A stretch of 39,721 nucleotides of DNA, taken from Spirulina sp. CS-785/01. Lineage in GTDB: Bacteria; Cyanobacteriota; Cyanobacteriia; Cyanobacteriales; Spirulinaceae. The DNA is taken from positions 1 to 39,721 of the forward strand of contig NZ_JAQMSD010000311.1 of assembly GCF_028330525.1 (NCBI RefSeq), in the 5' to 3' direction. This document shows, in pieces, positions 1 through 7,342 of this stretch (position 1 is its first letter; the number at the start of each line of letters is the position of its first letter). The notes under the pieces were generated by a model. The model was not told the DNA's origin and ran no database searches. It saw nothing but the letters and a program-made list of their open reading frames with translations. The position numbers were made by a program, and so were the translations under genes.

Positions 1-84
1 ACACAAAACGAGCTACACAAAACGAGCTACACAAAACGAGCTACACAAAACGAGCTACACAAAACGAGCTACACAAAACGAGCG
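1..84. repeat. 14-bp tandem array, six copies, abutting tRNA-Arg
   Basis: Six uninterrupted copies of the unit ACACAAAACGAGCT fill the first 84 bases; the sixth differs only in its last base (G for T). The array begins at the window edge, so its true length is unknown. The last copy overlaps the 3' end of the tRNA-Arg gene: the bases CGAGC at 79-83 are also the discriminator and last acceptor-stem bases. The unit also contains, across the copy junction, the 9-mer GAGCTACAC, which occurs in the same tRNA gene at about 139-147 (D-stem and acceptor). So the array looks built from tRNA-end sequence. It is not a CRISPR array because there are no spacers. Confidence 0.95.
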
Positions 85-151
85 TGGAGGGATTTGAACC
101 CCCGACCCTCAGAACCGGAATCTGATGCTCTATCCACTGAGCTACACGCCC
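79..151 (-). tRNA. tRNA-Arg (anticodon CCG)
   Basis: Read on the minus strand, the 73-nt gene folds as a full cloverleaf. The acceptor stem is GGGCGTG with CACGCTC (one G-U pair) and the discriminator base is G. The D stem is GCTC/GAGC. The anticodon stem is TCAGA/TCTGA around the loop TTCCGGT, giving anticodon CCG, which reads CGG arginine codons. The T arm is GGGGG/CCCTC around TTCAAAT. No CCA is encoded; the sequence after the discriminator is TTTT and then the 14-bp array. Confidence 0.96.
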
Positions 152-390
152 TTACATCTAAACCAGTATAACAGGATGGCCAAAAAATACCAAGGGATGG
201 GTAAACTTTGCGGCTCAATCTCCGAATCGTCCCTTGTCGTGGGTGGAATGATGAGAAGCGGGATTAACCCCATACCCGACGCAAATTCAAGACAAACCCC
301 GGTAATAGCGTTTCCGTGTCGGGTTTTGCGGGGGTTTATACCATTTGGACCTCTAAGAAAAAACCAACAACCAACAACTAACCACCCATC
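152..390. other. Intergenic region between tRNA-Arg and bciB
   Basis: No convincing gene is seen here. Besides the tRNA promoter it holds an interrupted inverted repeat: AACCCC (266-271) and CCCGAC (275-280) face GTCGGG (318-323) and GGGGTT (331-336), which could fold into a long imperfect hairpin. Next to the bciB stop is a heptamer run, AACCAAC twice plus AACTAAC (362-382). The hairpin may serve as a bciB terminator, but there is no clear T-run. Confidence 0.45.
165..193 (-). promoter_or_regulatory. Promoter of tRNA-Arg
   Basis: On the minus strand a -35-like TTGGTA (193-188) is followed after exactly 17 bases by a -10 box TATACT (170-165). The -10 box ends 13 bases before the mature 5' end of the tRNA at 151, which fits a short 5' leader removed by RNase P. 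Strength and start site are inferred. Confidence 0.6.
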
Positions 391-1596
391 CTAATTTTCC
401 GGTAACTCGTACTGCTCCACAATCCGTTTCGCAAACTCCGGCACATGATCCTCTAACTTCTCCGGATAATTGCGTTTGACATATAAATAATTGCGGGTGA
501 AATGGGAATCAATGGAAAAGCGAGCATATTCTAACCCCTTCGGCCCAATGCGTTCAATGACCACCCCCATTAACTGAGCGGCCCACATGGGCAATGTTAC
601 CCCTTTATCATAGGCTGGGATACTTTGTTGCACGGCTTGCTTTCTATCCCCTTTCTCAGATACTCCTTGGGTGTCTAGTTGATCTTGTACCAAGTCCAGC
701 ATCTCTTGGCCTGTATCATTGCGGACGACTATCCATTGCCAGCCAAAGGGCGCACCCATATAGCCTACAACTAAATCCGCCAGTGAGTTGACATAATCAA
801 AACAACTCATACAAGAGGGGGCGAAAACGTCTTTTAATTGATTGGTTTTTAAGCCAAAGAAGGGGACTTTCTCGATTGAGCCATCTTCATGTTTAAAATG
901 AACTCGAAAGTCCTGCATAAACTCGTAATGCACCACGGTATCGGGGGATTTACTGGTGGTTTCGAGGAATTTCTGTAGCCCTGCTCTGGTGACATTATCC
1001 ACGCAGGGAGTCCCTAAAACGTAGAGTTTCTCTAAGCCGAGTTTATCTTGTACGGCGCGTAGGGCTTGGATTTGACAACCTACGCCAATGACTAATAACC
1101 GCTTCATCCCCGACTGTTCAATTTGCTCTAAGACCGATAAATTGGGCGAGAGGGTGGGTTTATTGACTTTTGCGGCTAACACTTCCTCTGGGGTGCGGGC
1201 GATGATGGGCATGGGTTGAAAGCGGTCTTCTGGGGTATTCTGAACACAGACTACGCCTTCGACTTTGCCCGCATTGAGCATTTCACAGGCGATAGTGCTA
1301 ACAATACCTGTCCATTGGGCCCCGTCGATGGGTTGTTTTTTCCGGGCCGCCATCATGTCTTGGTGGACTCCGAAGTAAAGTTCGTTTTCGTTGTCCAGTT
1401 GGCGACTCCGTTGGTGGGCCCGGGCCTCTAAGTCGGCAATTTGTTCGTTGAGGAAGGCACAGGCTTCTTTAACATAGTGAATATAGTAGGTGTCACAGAG
1501 GCCGCATTCACTACAAAGGGCTTTGGCAGGCCGTGGACTCTTGGCTTTTAAGGCTTTGGCTTTTTTGTGGGGTTGGTTAGGAACAACAGAAGTCAT
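391..1596 (-). CDS. bciB: 3,8-divinyl (proto)chlorophyllide reductase, BciB type
   Basis: This 401-residue protein belongs to the coenzyme F420 hydrogenase/dehydrogenase beta-subunit (FrhB) family. Near the N-terminus it has an iron-sulfur binding CSECGLC motif (C28, C31, C34), and a later CMSC (about residue 265) supplies further cysteine ligands. Overall length and motifs fit cyanobacterial Slr1923/BciB, a flavin and Fe-S enzyme that uses reduced ferredoxin to reduce the 8-vinyl group of divinyl chlorophyllide during chlorophyll a synthesis. Plant 7-hydroxymethyl chlorophyll a reductase is a close relative, so exact substrate is from family knowledge. It lies 97 bases downstream of a Rieske oxygenase gene on the same strand and may be cotranscribed. 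The ATG at 1596 precedes a lysine-rich N-terminal extension before the Cys motif. Confidence 0.88.
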   Translation of the reverse strand: MTSVVPNQPHKKAKALKAKSPRPAKALCSECGLCDTYYIHYVKEACAFLNEQIADLEARAHQRSRQLDNENELYFGVHQDMMAARKKQPIDGAQWTGIVSTIACEMLNAGKVEGVVCVQNTPEDRFQPMPIIARTPEEVLAAKVNKPTLSPNLSVLEQIEQSGMKRLLVIGVGCQIQALRAVQDKLGLEKLYVLGTPCVDNVTRAGLQKFLETTSKSPDTVVHYEFMQDFRVHFKHEDGSIEKVPFFGLKTNQLKDVFAPSCMSCFDYVNSLADLVVGYMGAPFGWQWIVVRNDTGQEMLDLVQDQLDTQGVSEKGDRKQAVQQSIPAYDKGVTLPMWAAQLMGVVIERIGPKGLEYARFSIDSHFTRNYLYVKRNYPEKLEDHVPEFAKRIVEQYELPEN

Positions 1597-1693
1597 TATC
1601 GGTGTTTGTTCTCGCAGTTTTGGGTTGTATTGGTTAGGTTAGGGCAGGTTAAGGCGATGTGGTGGAGTTTGTGAAAAATTGTAACAAAGTCGC

Positions 1694-2767
1694 TCAGGGG
1701 CGGGGGTGCTGGGGGTTGGCGGCTTGGGTTTGAATGAGTCGTTGGACACTTGCGATCGCGCGATTTAATTCATAACATTTACGCTCAGGATGGGCTAAAT
1801 AGGCTTCTTGTTCCTGTTCGATCATTTTCACATCCTGTTTCACCAACCCGGCTAAAAACCCATTAGCCGCCCCAAAGAGGCGGTTTTTAATAAACCGACG
1901 GAAGGGAATAGGCAGTTTATGCAGTCGCCAAAAGGCATTTAAGGAGGTGAAATGCAGCAAGTAAGCGCGAGTGTGGGTTTCATCAATCGGACAAAATAGG
2001 CAATACAGTTTAAAATCATCCCCTAATGTAGAGGTCCAATGGGGATAAATATAACGCACCGTTAAAGGATCAGGGTGTAGTTGACGGAGAGAGGGAAAAA
2101 AGAGTTGGGAAATAGACCAAATTTTGTCGATTTTATAATAACTCTGTGCCTCATAATAAGCATCGACACGCTGTTCGCTTTCCTCAATATTAATGAGTTT
2201 AGCAGAAGCCCAGGCTTGATAATCGTCATGGAGGTGGCCGTGGTGCATATCCATGATATTTTCAATTAAAAAAGAGAAATGTCCCCGACAGTCAATGGTC
2301 GCCACACTAGCAATATAATTTAAATGCTCCCATTCGGGAATCCGCATCGGCGGGACAGTATCCGGGTTTTCATCCCCTAAAAATAACCAAATAAACCCAT
2401 CATGTTCTTGCACCGGATAAGACTTAACTTGGCAATGAGGAATTTTTTGCTTATCCTGTAAATAGGGAATCGCAACACAGTTCCCCCGTTCATCAAACCG
2501 CCAGCCATGATAGGCACATTCTAGGGTATTGGCCACCACTTGCCCCTCACTCAGTTTAACCCGTCGGTGAGGACAAGAATCTTCTAACGCCCAAATTTTA
2601 TTGGCATTATCCCGATATAAAACAATCTTTTCTTTCCATAAAGTGACAGAAACTGGCTCATTTTTAACCTCAACACTTTTCGCTACCACATACCAGTGGT
2701 TGGGGTTAATACCACAAGTCCGAATGGGTTGTTTTTTTGTTCTTTGAATAGCTTCAGAAGTGACCAT
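1694..2767 (-). CDS. Rieske [2Fe-2S] aromatic ring-hydroxylating oxygenase-like protein
   Basis: The 357-residue product has an N-terminal Rieske domain with C65-x-H67 (in CPHRR) and C84-x2-H87 (in CAYHGW), the ligands of a [2Fe-2S] cluster. Residues 170-180 carry the mononuclear iron motif: N170, D173, H175/H176 and H180. This is the layout of oxygenase alpha subunits, including the plant and cyanobacterial pheophorbide a oxygenase / chlorophyllide a oxygenase / Tic55 group. No membrane anchor is obvious at the C-terminus, which ends in a polar tail. It sits between the MEKHLA gene (35-bp gap) and bciB (97-bp gap), all on the same strand, which makes a tetrapyrrole or pigment substrate tempting. 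The substrate cannot be read from sequence. Confidence 0.85.
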   Translation of the reverse strand: MVTSEAIQRTKKQPIRTCGINPNHWYVVAKSVEVKNEPVSVTLWKEKIVLYRDNANKIWALEDSCPHRRVKLSEGQVVANTLECAYHGWRFDERGNCVAIPYLQDKQKIPHCQVKSYPVQEHDGFIWLFLGDENPDTVPPMRIPEWEHLNYIASVATIDCRGHFSFLIENIMDMHHGHLHDDYQAWASAKLINIEESEQRVDAYYEAQSYYKIDKIWSISQLFFPSLRQLHPDPLTVRYIYPHWTSTLGDDFKLYCLFCPIDETHTRAYLLHFTSLNAFWRLHKLPIPFRRFIKNRLFGAANGFLAGLVKQDVKMIEQEQEAYLAHPERKCYELNRAIASVQRLIQTQAANPQHPRP

Positions 2768-2802
2768 TATTGTACAAATTTATCTGAAAAATACTTGACT
2801 TT

Positions 2803-3279
2803 TTATAAATATTGGTATCTCGGACAGAGTGCCGCTTGTCCTAAATAGTTTTGCTGATCATCCATAACGTTCCAAATAATCCCATTTTGAATCTGAAACC
2901 GTCGTTTTGTACTCGAAATGCGAATCCCCGTATAATTTTGTACAAAGCCTTTCTCCTGAGTTTCTTTTAACAACAAGGCTCGTTCTTCTTGTTCCATCTC
3001 CTCTGCCGTTTGACGGGAGGGCATTTGCAGGAGTTGATCCCACGTCACCTCCCATAATTCTAGGGCTTTCTGGTTGCCATAGTTAAAAATGGGGTCGGGT
3101 TGGCTATCATGGGAAACAATAACAAAAGGAGCTTCAAATAACAAATGAGCCACTTCTTCTGGTGAACCGGAACGGTCAATTAAAGAATAGCCTAACCAAT
3201 GTTCAAAACTGGCTAATAAATGTTGGCTATGTTGGATGATTTTATCTTGTTGCCAAGGTTGGGGAAGGGAATAAGTCAT
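2803..3279 (-). CDS. MEKHLA domain protein
   Basis: A 158-residue soluble protein that matches the stand-alone MEKHLA domain family, a PAS-like fold also found at the C-terminus of plant HD-ZIP III regulators. Diagnostic stretches are the central FNYGNQKALELWE (about 86-98), which resembles the PAS 'N-x-A-x-x-L-W/F' helix, and the following PSRQTAEE segment. No ligand or partner is known to me for the cyanobacterial versions. It is the first gene of a possible three-gene unit with the Rieske oxygenase and bciB; the ATG at 3279 is the only good start. A sensing role is inference from the PAS-like fold. Confidence 0.75.
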   Translation of the reverse strand: MTYSLPQPWQQDKIIQHSQHLLASFEHWLGYSLIDRSGSPEEVAHLLFEAPFVIVSHDSQPDPIFNYGNQKALELWEVTWDQLLQMPSRQTAEEMEQEERALLLKETQEKGFVQNYTGIRISSTKRRFQIQNGIIWNVMDDQQNYLGQAALCPRYQYL

Positions 3280-3443
3280 AAATTTTGCAAACTAACAATC
3301 GGTCGATTTAAGGGAGAAGTTGGGAAGTTAGGTTTCCCCTAAGTTTCCTTACAAAAGAAATGATGAATGAAAGTGGCCTGCTTGGATAGTAAGGTTTCTT
3401 CGCTATATCCCATCTACTAGACATCACCAGGTAAGCGTTTTAA

Positions 3444-3478
3444 GCTGACGGCTGATGGCTGATAGCTGAATGCTGACA
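3444..3478. repeat. Heptanucleotide tandem repeat (GCTGAYR-like x5)
   Basis: Five 7-bp units in register: GCTGACG, GCTGATG, GCTGATA, GCTGAAT, GCTGACA. This is a short tandemly repeated repetitive sequence (STRR) of the kind common in filamentous cyanobacteria. It lies in the 277-bp intergenic gap before the gene starting at 3557; nothing else is seen in that gap. Confidence 0.85.
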
Positions 3479-3556
3479 AGGGACATTTAGCCCAATCTTC
3501 CTTAAAATAGAAAATTCTCCCATAGTTAATCTGAAATTGTAGCGCAAGATAGACCC

Positions 3557-4012
3557 ATGAATCGACAATGGCAGACTGTATCGGGTATAGTGACGGCAGG
3601 ATATCAGGTAGCATCGGGACAGAGTGAGGAGAGTCCTTATCCCCAAGGTTCAATTCCGCTACAAACGCCCCATTTTCAAGGGAGAGGGTTAGACTTAGGG
3701 GACTATTACCCAGGGACTCTCAATGTGGATATTAGTCCCTATCAGTTTAGTTTAGCCCATCCTGAATGGACGTTTCGCCAAGTCCAGTGGATTGAAGGAG
3801 TCCAAGAAGATTTTTCCTTTTCCCAGTGTTACTTGCAGTTTCAGGGGGTACAATATCCGGCTTTAATCTATTATCCTCACCCAGAGACGAAACCAGCCCA
3901 TATTCAAGACCCCTCGGTGATCGAAATTCTTGCCCCACCGATTCCGAATATTTATTATGGGGATAAGGTGGAGTTAGTGTTGCCGTCTCCTGATGTTCAA
4001 ATATGGCAATAG
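3557..4012 (+). CDS. Conserved protein resembling CTP-dependent riboflavin kinase
   Basis: A 151-residue protein. It starts with a strand containing SGIVTAGYQVASG, then a YYPGTLNVDI segment (residues 50-59), and ends with EILAPPIPNIYYGDKVEL (about 124-141). This order resembles the archaeal CTP-dependent riboflavin kinases (RibK, DUF120 family): a glycine-rich loop near the start, a PGTLN motif and a final 'E-I-I-A-P ... L-x-x-G-D-x-V' strand. Bacteria normally use the unrelated bifunctional RibF, so this may be a fold relative with another role. No neighbour is a flavin gene. Identification is by motif only; a strong N-terminal match is missing. Confidence 0.5.
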   Translation: MNRQWQTVSGIVTAGYQVASGQSEESPYPQGSIPLQTPHFQGRGLDLGDYYPGTLNVDISPYQFSLAHPEWTFRQVQWIEGVQEDFSFSQCYLQFQGVQYPALIYYPHPETKPAHIQDPSVIEILAPPIPNIYYGDKVELVLPSPDVQIWQ

Positions 4013-4014
4013 AA

Positions 4015-4124
4015 CCTTGGGTTAAAACCCAAGGCTAATAGCTGAAACCCGTTGAAAACGGGTTGGGAGACTCATCAGAAAATTTACATTCTAGGGGTTG
4101 GGAAATTAAGCCCTAAAGGGCTTA
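4015..4124. repeat. Cluster of three small perfect palindromes
   Basis: Immediately after the stop of the preceding gene lie three hairpins: CCTTGGGTT-AA-AACCCAAGG (4015-4034), AACCCGTT-GAA-AACGGGTT (4046-4064) and TAAGCCCT-AA-AGGGCTTA (4107-4124). The first two recur in the same order at 8907-8968, so this is a dispersed palindromic element and not a one-off terminator. The first hairpin may still end transcription of the upstream gene. Confidence 0.8.
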
Positions 4125-4245
4125 CTACGAACGGATATCTGAATGCTTACCTTTGTTGTTGGTTTAATCTATCCCCTCTCTGTGTCCTCTGTGTCTCTGT
4201 GGTTTAATAATCAATTATCAATTATCAATGATTAATTATCAATAC
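4125..4245. repeat. AT-rich intergenic repeats near the murD 3' end
   Basis: The segment 4135-4151 (ATATCTGAATGCTTACC) recurs with one mismatch at 32215-32231. At about 4176-4206 is a CTCTGTGTCCTCTGTGTCTC-type run whose reverse complement resembles the CACAAAGACACAAAGAACAC run at about 36790. From about 4208 come AATCAATTATC-type repeats up to the murD stop. No gene is seen. Confidence 0.6.
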
Positions 4246-5607
4246 TCAACTTAAGCGTAAACATAATTCCCGGAAATGTTCGCCTCGGTGTTCAAAACTT
4301 TGATATTGGTCAAAACTGGCACAAGCGGGGGAGAGTAACACCGTGGGAATATTATTCTGTTTGGCGAATTGAAAACTCTGTACTACGGCCCGTTCCATTG
4401 TTCCCACAATCTCATAATGCTTATATCCAGTATCATGGAGACGTTGGGCGAATAATTCTGCCGCTTCACCAATGAGAAAAACCTGCTTGGCCTTGGCCTG
4501 AATCATTTTAACCCAAGCGGTATCATCTCCCTCTTTGGACTCTCCACCTGCAATGAGAATGGTTTCTTGGGGGACAGCTGCTAACCCTACTTCTGCGGCA
4601 TCATAATTGGTGGCTTTGCTGTCGTTGATAAACTGGACTCCTGCATGGGTGCAGATATATTCGAGACGGTGAGGGACTCCGGGGAAGGTGGCAATGGCTT
4701 CGGCAATGGCTTCATTGTCTATTCCGGCGAGTTTGGCGGCGGCTACGGCCAAGAGTAAATTTTGCCGATTATGATCTCCCAACATTTTTAAGGAGGCCAC
4801 GGAGGTGATGGGGTCTCCTAATGCGATGACTTGGTTATTTTCAATATAAATGCCTTTTTCTGGGGGACAAAGTAGGCGGTCTTTGCCTAAGACGCTGGTC
4901 CAGTAGGCATCTCTCCATTGGTCGCGGCCAATGTTGCGTAAATAGGGGTCATCCCCATTAAAGATTTGTTGCTGGGAGCGTCGCAAGAGGTTGGCTTTGA
5001 TGTTGTAATAGTTTTCGAGGGTGTAATGGCGTTTGAGATGATCTGGGGTGAAGGTGGTCCAGATGCCGATTTGGGGGGATAAGTCTTGGGAGGATTCGAT
5101 TTGATAACTACTAATTTCTGCAATAATCCAGTCGTAGGGGTGACGGGTGGCGGGTTCTCCAATGGCTAATTCACAGGCGGCATAACCGATATTGCCACAG
5201 GCGGGGGCATGGAGTCCTGCTGTTTTAAAAATGGCGGCGGTTAAGGCGGTGGTGGTGGTTTTCCCGTTTGTTCCGGTGATGCCGACCCAGGGGGCGGTAT
5301 TGAGGGAACGCCAGGCTAATTCCATTTCTCCGATGGTATCAATGCTTTTGGCTCTGGCTTCTTTTAAAATGGGGATGTCCCAAGGGACTCCTGGACTCAC
5401 GACGATTAAGTCGGGTGAGGTTTGCTCTAAACTGAGCGTATGGTCTAATTGGACGCTAATTTGCTCTTGTTGGAGGTTTTCTTGGCAGGTTTGTAAGGAG
5501 GTTGAGGTATTGCGATCGCTCAATTCAACCGTCCATCCTTGTTGTTTCAGTAAACGTGCTGCTGCGACTCCCGACCGGCCAAGGCCGATAATATGTGCTT
5601 TCGGCAT
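4246..5607 (-). CDS. murD: UDP-N-acetylmuramoylalanine--D-glutamate ligase
   Basis: MurD adds D-glutamate to UDP-MurNAc-L-Ala in the cytoplasm, the second step of building the peptidoglycan stem peptide. The 453-residue length is normal. The N-terminus has the nucleotide-fold motif [16 protein letters not shown], the ATP-binding P-loop GTNGKTTTT is at residues 112-120, and the central domain has HLKRH and NDSKATN motifs typical of Mur ligases; the C-terminal domain carries [11 protein letters not shown]. It stands apart from other cell-wall genes, which is common in cyanobacteria. The ATG at 5607 gives the expected N-terminus ([10 protein letters not shown]). Confidence 0.95.
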   Translation of the reverse strand: MPKAHIIGLGRSGVAAARLLKQQGWTVELSDRNTSTSLQTCQENLQQEQISVQLDHTLSLEQTSPDLIVVSPGVPWDIPILKEARAKSIDTIGEMELAWRSLNTAPWVGITGTNGKTTTTALTAAIFKTAGLHAPACGNIGYAACELAIGEPATRHPYDWIIAEISSYQIESSQDLSPQIGIWTTFTPDHLKRHYTLENYYNIKANLLRRSQQQIFNGDDPYLRNIGRDQWRDAYWTSVLGKDRLLCPPEKGIYIENNQVIALGDPITSVASLKMLGDHNRQNLLLAVAAAKLAGIDNEAIAEAIATFPGVPHRLEYICTHAGVQFINDSKATNYDAAEVGLAAVPQETILIAGGESKEGDDTAWVKMIQAKAKQVFLIGEAAELFAQRLHDTGYKHYEIVGTMERAVVQSFQFAKQNNIPTVLLSPACASFDQYQSFEHRGEHFRELCLRLS

Positions 5608-5655
5608 GAGTTCCTAACTATGACCCCATTGTCTAGATCGATGTTACCAAGGAAC

Positions 5656-5687
5656 GGAGACAAAACTGAAATTTTCCCCTTGTCTCC
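5656..5687 (-). terminator. Possible hairpin terminator after the 439-aa gene
   Basis: GGAGACAA (5656-5663) pairs with TTGTCTCC (5680-5687), an 8-bp stem, 19 bases beyond the stop of the gene ending at 5706 on the minus strand. There is no T-run after it, so intrinsic termination is doubtful. Confidence 0.35.
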
Positions 5688-5705
5688 CGATTTTCGCCCG
5701 ATGCC

Positions 5706-7025
5706 CTATCCAGAAAACTTAAAATCATTCATATTTAAGTTGGCAAACTGGAGTTGGGTTGGGTCTTCTCCACGATGTTGGGAGAAGATTCGATAATTTT
5801 CTAAATAATCATCGGTTAAGTCGTCTTGGTCTGACTGGGAAGATTGCTGGTTTTTGCGTTTTTTCTCAACGCGAATTAAATCGTACTGCACATCATTATC
5901 GGCATAGATGGCAAAGGTAATATTAAAGATTTCAAAGAAGTTAATCACCCACTGACATTCATCTTCAGGGAACTCTCGATAATATTCGATCAGATGTGCA
6001 ATACAAGTTTCTAAGTGAGTTCGCGCATTGGGACAAATCAGAATTAGTTTCAGTAAAACAATCACTAAGGTTAGGGGAGTTCCTTGGGAGAGGAGATAAA
6101 TAAAGGTTTCTGAGGGATTTTCGCCATCTTCTGTGGTTAAGAAGGAAATGACTTGATTACAAGTTCTTAACAGCAGGGATTCATTAATGATTTTATCATT
6201 ATATTTATTGTAAAGCTTTTCTAGTTTACGTTTGAGATGGGTTTTGAGAAGTTCGGTGTTTGTATGCTTTTCAACGGAATAGACTAAATAACTGAGTAGA
6301 GCTTCTTTGAATTTATTATAGGGAACTCCTTCGGTTTGTTTGCAGAAAATATGCGCTAAATTGGTATAACTAAATTTACCCCGTTTAGCGACAATGCGTT
6401 TAATTAAGTTGAGGATTTCTTCGCCGAGTCCGGTGGGGTTTTTGAGTTTATCTTTCGGGACTGATTGGGACTGCGATCGCGCAGTAAACATGGCCAAATC
6501 AAATTTAAATTTCTGTTTCAGTTCAACGGACAAAGTACGTGCTGCTTCCCGTTGTTCCGGAGAATTATTAGTATCCGCATACTGAGGCACTAAAAGATAA
6601 GAGGTATAACGTTCACTCCAATGCTTCTCTTGCTTACTTCGAGTCCCGTGTTTCTCGGTAAAGAGGAGTAATTCCTCATAATCCTTACTCTCAACAAAGG
6701 ATTTTAAATAAGATTTGAGGCGAATTTTATTCCGATTTCTCACACTTTTCGGATCAAAATCAACCTCTTGAAACCCCTTAACAAACTTGCGAATGGCTTC
6801 AGATTGTCTTAAGGTTTCCCAATTATTAATTAAAATATAACAACACCGTTTCAGGGTGTTAATAAATTCTCGTGGGTCTTGGTGCTTGAGAATTTGCTCT
6901 AAATCTTTAAATGCCTCCTCATTTTCAGAGTGACATTCAAACTCAAAAAATAACTTCCTAAATTCCTCAATGGTATCCTCTGGATCATAATAACGAACCA
7001 GATCAAGAAAGTAATTATAAATCAT
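5706..7025 (-). CDS. Conserved hypothetical protein, 439 aa, helical and charged
   Basis: I do not recognise a domain. The protein is strongly helical and rich in Lys, Glu, Phe and Tyr, starting MIYNYFLDLVRYYDPEDT and ending with a Lys/Gln/Ser/Asp-rich tail (around residue 395-415) and NMNDFKFSG. There is no signal peptide or membrane segment. The frame can be extended to a TTG at 7046, but the ATG at 7025 is preceded by GGGGGACGCAGAGA, a usable ribosome site, so I prefer 7025. It is followed by murD on the same strand with a 98-base gap. It could be a regulator or scaffold; no function is proposed. Confidence 0.8.
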   Translation of the reverse strand: MIYNYFLDLVRYYDPEDTIEEFRKLFFEFECHSENEEAFKDLEQILKHQDPREFINTLKRCCYILINNWETLRQSEAIRKFVKGFQEVDFDPKSVRNRNKIRLKSYLKSFVESKDYEELLLFTEKHGTRSKQEKHWSERYTSYLLVPQYADTNNSPEQREAARTLSVELKQKFKFDLAMFTARSQSQSVPKDKLKNPTGLGEEILNLIKRIVAKRGKFSYTNLAHIFCKQTEGVPYNKFKEALLSYLVYSVEKHTNTELLKTHLKRKLEKLYNKYNDKIINESLLLRTCNQVISFLTTEDGENPSETFIYLLSQGTPLTLVIVLLKLILICPNARTHLETCIAHLIEYYREFPEDECQWVINFFEIFNITFAIYADNDVQYDLIRVEKKRKNQQSSQSDQDDLTDDYLENYRIFSQHRGEDPTQLQFANLNMNDFKFSG

Positions 7026-7342
7026 TCTCTGCGTCCCCCTGCTCAATTATGCAAAACCCTACACTCTGACGCAACCCTTTTTCGCTTAGTCTGCTTTTGA
7101 TTTGTGAATACACCAACAGAATGGTTACATCGGTTGGACTCCCTAAAATGCTCATCTTTAAGACTCCCATCTTCAAGACTCCAACCTCCTTTCTCTGTGG
7201 AGTACCGTGATACACCCTAATGAGACACAAGCTCAAGCTGCTCAAGAAGCAATTTTCCGTGTTATAAATATGCTACCAGAGAAAAAAAAGCACCATGATC
7301 CCTATCTTAGGAGAAATTGATCTCTATCACGAGTGAGAAATT
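7026..7342. other. Intergenic region, 317 bp
   Basis: Upstream region of the 439-aa gene and downstream of the M48 gene. It has a tandem duplication of 15 bases, ATCTTTAAGACTCCC (7154-7168) followed by ATCTTCAAGACTCCA (7169-7183), 13 of 15 identical. An open frame on the minus strand crosses this region but has no recognisable protein features and overlaps the next gene's start, so I do not call it. No RNA gene is seen. Confidence 0.5.

Noticed and set aside
1-84. CRISPR array
   Set aside because: Units are contiguous with no spacers and only 14 bp long.
125-394. Open frame on the plus strand over the tRNA and beyond
   Set aside because: It covers the tRNA-Arg gene on the other strand and has no protein-like features.
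7015-7245. Open frame of 76 aa on the minus strand
   Set aside because: It overlaps the start of the 439-aa gene in another frame and derives part of its length from a 15-bp duplication; no known motif.
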